Positions 59,510 to 64,000 of a stretch of 64,000 nt of DNA are shown in pieces. The number at the start of each line of letters is the position of its first letter. Positions within the stretch are counted from its first letter, which is position 1. Made by a program: the position numbers and the translations under genes. Origin of the DNA: Azadirachta indica. Its lineage: Eukaryota > Streptophyta > Magnoliopsida > Sapindales > Meliaceae. The notes beneath the pieces are model-generated. The model was not told the DNA's origin. It saw only the letters and a list, made by a program, of their open reading frames with translations, and ran no database searches. The stretch lies in the NCBI GenBank assembly GCA_022749755.1, contig CM040446.1:16368080-16432079 (forward strand). Direction: 5' to 3'.

Positions 59510-60483
59510 TTAGCATGTAAATGTGGCTGAGGAAACGGAAAGATGATACATGTAGGTTGTGGTATATTCAAAAGATATTGTGTGGCCAGCCTCCAACGGT
59601 GCTGCATTGTTGACAAGGCACTCATTGTAGGCAATCCGTTTGAATATCTTCTGGTTAATGAGATTTGCAGAGCTGAACCACCCACAGCTGAGATGAATAT
59701 TGGCAATAGGACATCCTGGGGAACACAAATTTGTTATCCGCACCCCATAAATTGGTATGCCATTTGGTCTGCGACCTACAAGAGCTTGTGTGACCGCAAT
59801 GTCTTTCTTTGAACATCTCTTTGCATTTGCCCCTGCATACACATAAAACAATTTGGCATTCTTCGTCAGGATTATGCGAAACAAAAGTTATTCTTATTCT
59901 GTGAATAGGTATAGATACGATGAAATATTTGTATGAGCAACCAACCATCGGAAAAGCAAGCGTGAATAATGCAATTGTGAATATTGCAATAACGGGAAAC
60001 AGGGTTCTCATTCTCTTAATCAAATTTCTGAAGATGTTTAAGTTGAAACTTGCTGTATAACACATGTAGTTACTTATACTCATAATCAATAAACCACAAT
60101 AAATATACATACGAGTAACATATATAGTTACTGATAATCAATATACCACAAAAAATATACATACAAGATGGAAGCTGAACTGCCCAAAAAAAAAGAAAAT
60201 TCATTTAATGACACTAAAAAGCTAACTGTTAATCAACAAACACAGCATATAAAGAAAAACAAACCATCTAAAAAGCAAGCAAAAAGAAACCGATTATTTG
60301 CGAGACGCAATCTTAAACATTAGAATACGTTGATCCAATCTTACATACATATATTAAGTAATAGAATGTAATGTGTGATCCAATCTTAAATATATATTGA
60401 GCAGGTAATAGAATGTAAAACAAACCATTCAGAAAAGCAACTAACAAGAATGCAATGGCAACAGTCAGAAACAGAGCTTTCAT
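59510..60483 (-). CDS. TPD1-like secreted cysteine-rich protein
   Basis: Exon 1 (60483-60426) encodes the signal peptide MKALFLTVAIAFLLVAFLN. It joins in phase to exon 2 (59832-59510), giving 126 residues. The mature part has six cysteines, in KRCSKKD, NLCSPGCP, HLSCGWFSS, NECLVN and the final TC. The arrangement CSKKDI, then GIPIYGVRITN, CGWFSSANLIN and ECLVNNAAPLEAG is that of the TAPETUM DETERMINANT 1 family. TPD1 is the ligand of the EMS1 receptor kinase in anther tapetum fate; many family members are small tandem genes of unknown role. The 593-bp intron holds an alternative signal-peptide exon and several tandem duplications. Function as a ligand is inferred. Family members lie in a cluster near AT4G32100 in Arabidopsis, not far from the block matched here. 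Confidence 0.85.
59942..60011 (-). other. Alternative or relict first exon of the TPD1-like gene
   Basis: Inside the intron, ATG at 60011 opens MRTLFPVIAIFTIALFTLAFPMV, a second hydrophobic leader resembling that of exon 1 in base order. A donor after 59942 gives phase 1 and joins exon 2 in frame (130 residues). The donor that aligns with exon 1's own (after 59946) would be out of frame. It is either a working alternative exon or a decayed copy. Confidence 0.55.
60331..60418. repeat. Short tandem duplication in the TPD1-like intron
   Basis: Two ~43-bp units (near 60331-60370 and 60376-60418) share TGATCCAATCTTA, ATATATT and GTAATAGAATGTAA. A similar weaker duplication lies at about 60070-60165 (AATAAACCACAA/AATATACCACAA with ATATACATAC). 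Confidence 0.7.
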
Positions 60484-60950
60484 CTTTGCAGAGATAATTC
60501 TTTGTTTAAACGATTGGTTTGGTTTTGTTAGACGAATTGGATACTTTCTCACGCATCTTTAACAGATATTTCCTTTATATTGTCTAGTAACACTCTTATT
60601 TTGGTACTGCAATCCCTTAATCAAATATTTGCTTTTAGTAATAGTATCATTATGTTTATTACAAGAATTGAAATTATTAAGGGTGAGTTGACTAAACTTT
60701 CATCTTTGCAGCCATAATTCTTTGTTTAAACGATTGGTTTGGTTTTATTATAAGAATTGGACACTTTCTCAAGCATCTTTAACAGATATTTTCCTAATGT
60801 AACAAGATTTGCTTCTAAATTAGCTCGTTTATATTGTCAAGTAACACTCTTATTTTGGTACGGCAATCCCTTAATCAAATATTTGCTTTTAGTAATAGTG
60901 TCATTATGTTTATTACAAGATTTGAATTATTAAGGGTGATTTGATTAAAA
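60477..60950 (-). repeat. Tandem duplication of the TPD1-like promoter and start codon
   Basis: Copy 1 (60477-60696) includes the functional ATG, leader and promoter of the TPD1-like gene. Copy 2 (60697-60950) repeats it with high identity, adding about 36 bases near 60793-60830. In copy 2 the ATG is kept but the frame stops after MKV. Both copies keep ATATAAA on the gene strand. Confidence 0.85.
60571..60580 (-). promoter_or_regulatory. Probable TATA box of the TPD1-like gene
   Basis: On the minus strand this reads ATATAAAGGA, about 90 bp upstream of the ATG at 60483. The same element is present in the upstream duplicate copy near 60826-60834. Confidence 0.5.
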
Positions 60951-61713
60951 GTACTTTTACTGGGTTCCTCAAGAATTTTGATTCTGTTTATCTTTTCTTG
61001 AGGATCCACTAAGAATTTTGTGTACAGATATTCTTTCACCAACATAAATTTTACAAGATATATATTTGTAATATTTTATAATATATTAATTTGTAATTTG
61101 TAAGAAAATATTTTACAATGTAAGCTTGGACATTATGTTCTATACACTGAATTAATTGTAGGATAAATTTATCCTTTTAACGCACTTAAAATCCCACAGA
61201 AAGATTTTAGTCAAGACAATTGAGAGGGGAAAAGACGTCCACCCGATCCAATTTTCTAAATTATCAATGGTTGTAATCCTCGGTCTTGACAGGAAACTGC
61301 GAGAATTCATGCCTAATTCAAAAAGCCTTATCATATATAGGTCCTAAATTTTGCTTCTTTTTTCATGCAAGTCCCCGCATAATTTTTCTGAGTTCGGTTA
61401 CAATCACGGGTCCGGAAAGTTTGATGCTGGAACATGAGACTTGCCATGCTAGATGCGCCGGCAACAACACCCTGTCAAAGAACTGTACATGTTATCGAAG
61501 TTCTATAATATTGGTTCTGTCAAAAAGTTTAAAACACACATCAAGACTAACAATGAATTCTTTAAATATATAATTCAATATGTTTCTCCTGCTAGAACCA
61601 TCTAAAAGTACAAATCTTTGATCCCAAGTTGCCATGCAGACCGCGGATCCTTGTGTGAAGCTGTGTGAGAAACCAGAACTGTGCTGTCCGAGATGTTGAT
61701 TATGTTGCAACAG
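60951..61713. other. Spacer between the TPD1-like promoter and the PP2C 3' end
   Basis: The right part (about 61300-61713) is probably PP2C 3' UTR. The 95-codon plus-strand frame at 61286 is not taken as a gene, because it overlaps this UTR and matches no family I know. Confidence 0.4.
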
Positions 61714-63906
61714 CTACTTCAATTCGGTTTCCTCTGGTTTTGAACTAGAGTCGTCTGATTTGGATTCCGAGAATTGTTCAGAAGCAGAAGGAGAAGAAGA
61801 CTTGAGTGGTTTCTTGAACTGCACTATGATCATGGTCATATTGTCACATCCCTCGCCACCTGCTGTTGACGGTGCCAAGCATCTATCAAGAACTCTCTCA
61901 CACACAACAGAAAGCTTGCTTTCCTACATCAATTCACATGTTAAGACAGAGTTCATTCTCAACTGTTGAGCAGATTTTAGGCATCAGTGAATCCCAATCA
62001 AACTTGTCTTTTGATGAACTCACCGAATTTAGTCGTTCGTGAACAAAATCCACTAATTGTTGGCTTGACATGCAATCCCTGAAACAAAGTCTAACATCAA
62101 CAATTTCGTCCATGGCCTAGTTTCATAATGATCGAATGAAGGATCTCAAGGAGGGTAGCTTCATTTCATTGATTCTTTAAAGGTAAGAAATGGACATTTT
62201 GTTAATGTTAATACACCGTTCGATCTCCCCCAAGAGATGGAATTAGCATGGCACATACAAAAATCTTCAACTTCCAACCTTAAAAAGGAATGGCATAAGA
62301 TGCTTACCAGATTCCATCACATGCCAGCACAATGAAATCATCATCATCACACAGCTCAACCTAAAACAGAACCAGAAATGAAAGAAATTAATGGCTGAGT
62401 GTAAACCTACAGGAATGCCTAGAAAGAAGAAGATGGAAGTTAGAATAAGTATAGAAACAATGTCTTAAATTTTTCTTTTCCTTGTCCTTTCTCTTTTTCC
62501 TTTTAACAAGCGATTTATTTAAAGATGCGAGGTCTATATAAGTTGGGAAAAGCGGTAAATATTTCACAAAGGAGAATGTACATACAGTGTTTATATCAGG
62601 ATTAGCAGTAACAATTTGCTTTTCGGCAGGCAAAAATTTGTTCTGTTTAAATTCCATGTCACCTGCAAGAAATAAAAAAAAATACATTAAAAGCATTGAA
62701 ACTACAGACACACACAGACCAATCTACCTGCCTACCAGTATATATTTGTGTTTGATTGCATATCAGAATGCCTACGACTATGAATGAAATTCATTCTAGA
62801 CTGGAAAGGAGAAGGGGCAAAAGCTCAAGCTACTGAATGTGACCAAACTTTGTGGCAAACACAAACAAACTAGTGGCACTAGGAGTTTTAATCATGCAGG
62901 CAGAGTACCTATAGCTCTTGCAAGATTCAAACTACCATTCACTCGTCCTGCATGTATAAATCCACCTGCTTTCAATATCCTCTCTTTCTCAGCTTCAAGA
63001 TCAGGTTTGTGATCTCTTGAGAGATTATATGCCTGCATAATAGAAATTATACAAAGAACCATAAATGTAATCTTCATTCTGAACTTTTGAAAAACAAATC
63101 CATAGAAATTATGCAAACAACCACAAATGTAACGTTCATTCCACACCTTTGAAAAAAAATCCATAACTAACAGATATGACTACATCCATAATTCTAAGTA
63201 CCATGGCCACATTCAATTATTGCGGACCAAAATTGAACAACAATAATAGCCACACATGACACAAAAGCAAAAATAATCAGCTCTTACACTCTTGATATAA
63301 TGTGAAAAAAAAAAACTTTAATTTCAAATTATCAGGATCAAAATACAGCTCAATTATATCCAATTGAAAATTACCTGACCCTTTCTAGATATCACACAAC
63401 GGGAATCACCAGCATTTGCAACAATGAGTTGATTGTTTCTGATAATTGCAACACAGGCCGTGCTTCCAGAAGTTGGCCCAGGAAAATCAGAGTGAGGGCC
63501 CTGATTATAAAATAAATAATCATCAAATTTCTATTTTATTGACGCAAATTAATGAAAAACACTTGAAGCACATCATTCATAGATTCCATTTACAATTCCT
63601 CCACTCCAAAAGCAAATAAAACATGGTCATTAGTGGAGGACTAAGTACAATTTACCAGAAGAACTTACATCCAATTACATAGAAAATCACCACCGATAAT
63701 AATAAATAATTAATAAATAATTTTAACTTGGTTTTACCCTTTCCAGTTATACCTCCTCAAAAGCCCAATCATCAGGTTGCTCATTACTGTCACCACTCCT
63801 TGGAGACCATATTAACCCTTCTATCATGCCTGTAAACTTATTTATTTTATCTCCCAAAACAGCTAATTCTCTCCATCCTCTTTGTCCACGCATCATCTCA
63901 TCCATT
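61714..63906 (-). CDS. Protein phosphatase 2C, 3' part (5' exons beyond the window)
   Basis: Seven exons join in frame: 63906-63753, 63500-63375, 63032-62909, 62662-62586, 62360-62308, 62078-62024 and 61923-61714, giving about 266 C-terminal residues. PP2C landmarks are visible: ANAGDSRCV (metal-binding turn and strand), the [18 protein letters not shown] stretch, [11 protein letters not shown] with a catalytic Asp, and [12 protein letters not shown] near the end. PP2Cs are Mg/Mn-dependent Ser/Thr phosphatases. The acidic insert after the first exon shown ([24 protein letters not shown]) and the Ser-rich tail are typical of the plant clade with At4g31860 and At2g25070, not of the ABA co-receptor clade. 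The first exon shown begins with a split codon after an AG, so at least one exon lies upstream, past base 64000. Confidence 0.92.
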
Positions 63907-64000
63907 CTGTAAAAGCAAAGTAAGTTAGCTGAGAACAAACGCAATAATGACCTAGGAAAGTTTTGATCATCAAGGATGGAGGATAAAAGGATAGCACGCA
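63907..64000 (-). other. PP2C intron at the window edge
   Basis: Sequence upstream (minus strand) of the acceptor at 63908-63907 is pyrimidine-rich on the gene strand and reads as intron. The next exon is outside the window. Confidence 0.6.

Noticed and set aside
61286..61573. 95-codon Cys-rich plus-strand frame
   Set aside because: The cysteine pattern fits no peptide family I know, there is no signal peptide, and it overlaps the PP2C 3' UTR.

Overview
This is nuclear DNA from a flowering plant. The genes are split by GT-AG introns, intergenic DNA is very AT-rich, and the products are plant-specific: a Pol IV/V subunit, an NPH3/NPY protein, PGR3, a POLAR-like protein and a TPD1-like peptide. 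The proteins look like those of a eudicot, probably a rosid tree, but the species cannot be fixed from sequence alone. There is no sign of bacterial, organellar or viral coding DNA.

Layout. 1-24 kb is gene-dense: a transposon end (1-155), a POLAR-like gene (+), a cytosolic-type chorismate mutase (+), the Pol IV/V second-largest subunit NRPD2 (+), a 3-hydroxyisobutyryl-CoA hydrolase-like gene (-, 14 exons) and a PLD3-type phospholipase D-like gene (-). An NPY-type BTB/NPH3 gene (-) follows at 24-28 kb. 28-35.7 kb is a gene-free AT-rich stretch with microsatellites, SINE-like heads and small hairpins. Next come a nine-transmembrane (TM9SF) gene (+), a 100-residue membrane protein gene (-), a decayed Mutator-like element (about 40.8-44.0 kb), an early nodulin-like phytocyanin (+) and a C1D exosome cofactor (-). 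Two foldback transposons occupy 49.06-51.26 and 51.47-52.65 kb. After them come intronless PGR3 (+), a small coiled-coil gene (+), a TPD1-like secreted peptide gene (-) with a duplicated 5' region, and the 3' part of a PP2C gene (-) that runs off the right edge.

Gene order carries information. From memory of the Arabidopsis map, POLAR - HIBCH-like - NPY1 - ENODL15 - PGR3 - PP2C matches AT4G31805 to AT4G31860, while C1D - ENODL13 - TMN9 matches AT5G25080 to AT5G25100. The window therefore looks like one unreduced ancestral block whose genes Arabidopsis split between two duplicated segments. The genes do not form a pathway; this is ordinary plant housekeeping and developmental neighbourhood content.

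The most notable local structures are: a chorismate mutase with three mutually exclusive possible N-termini; a TPD1-like gene with two alternative signal-peptide exons and a 220-bp tandem duplication of its promoter and start codon; a 2.2-kb near-palindromic Mutator-like foldback element with a probable 9-bp target duplication; and an in-frame, stop-free 84-nt intron in C1D. Exon borders were read by eye from splice consensus and reading-frame continuity; no transcript data were available.
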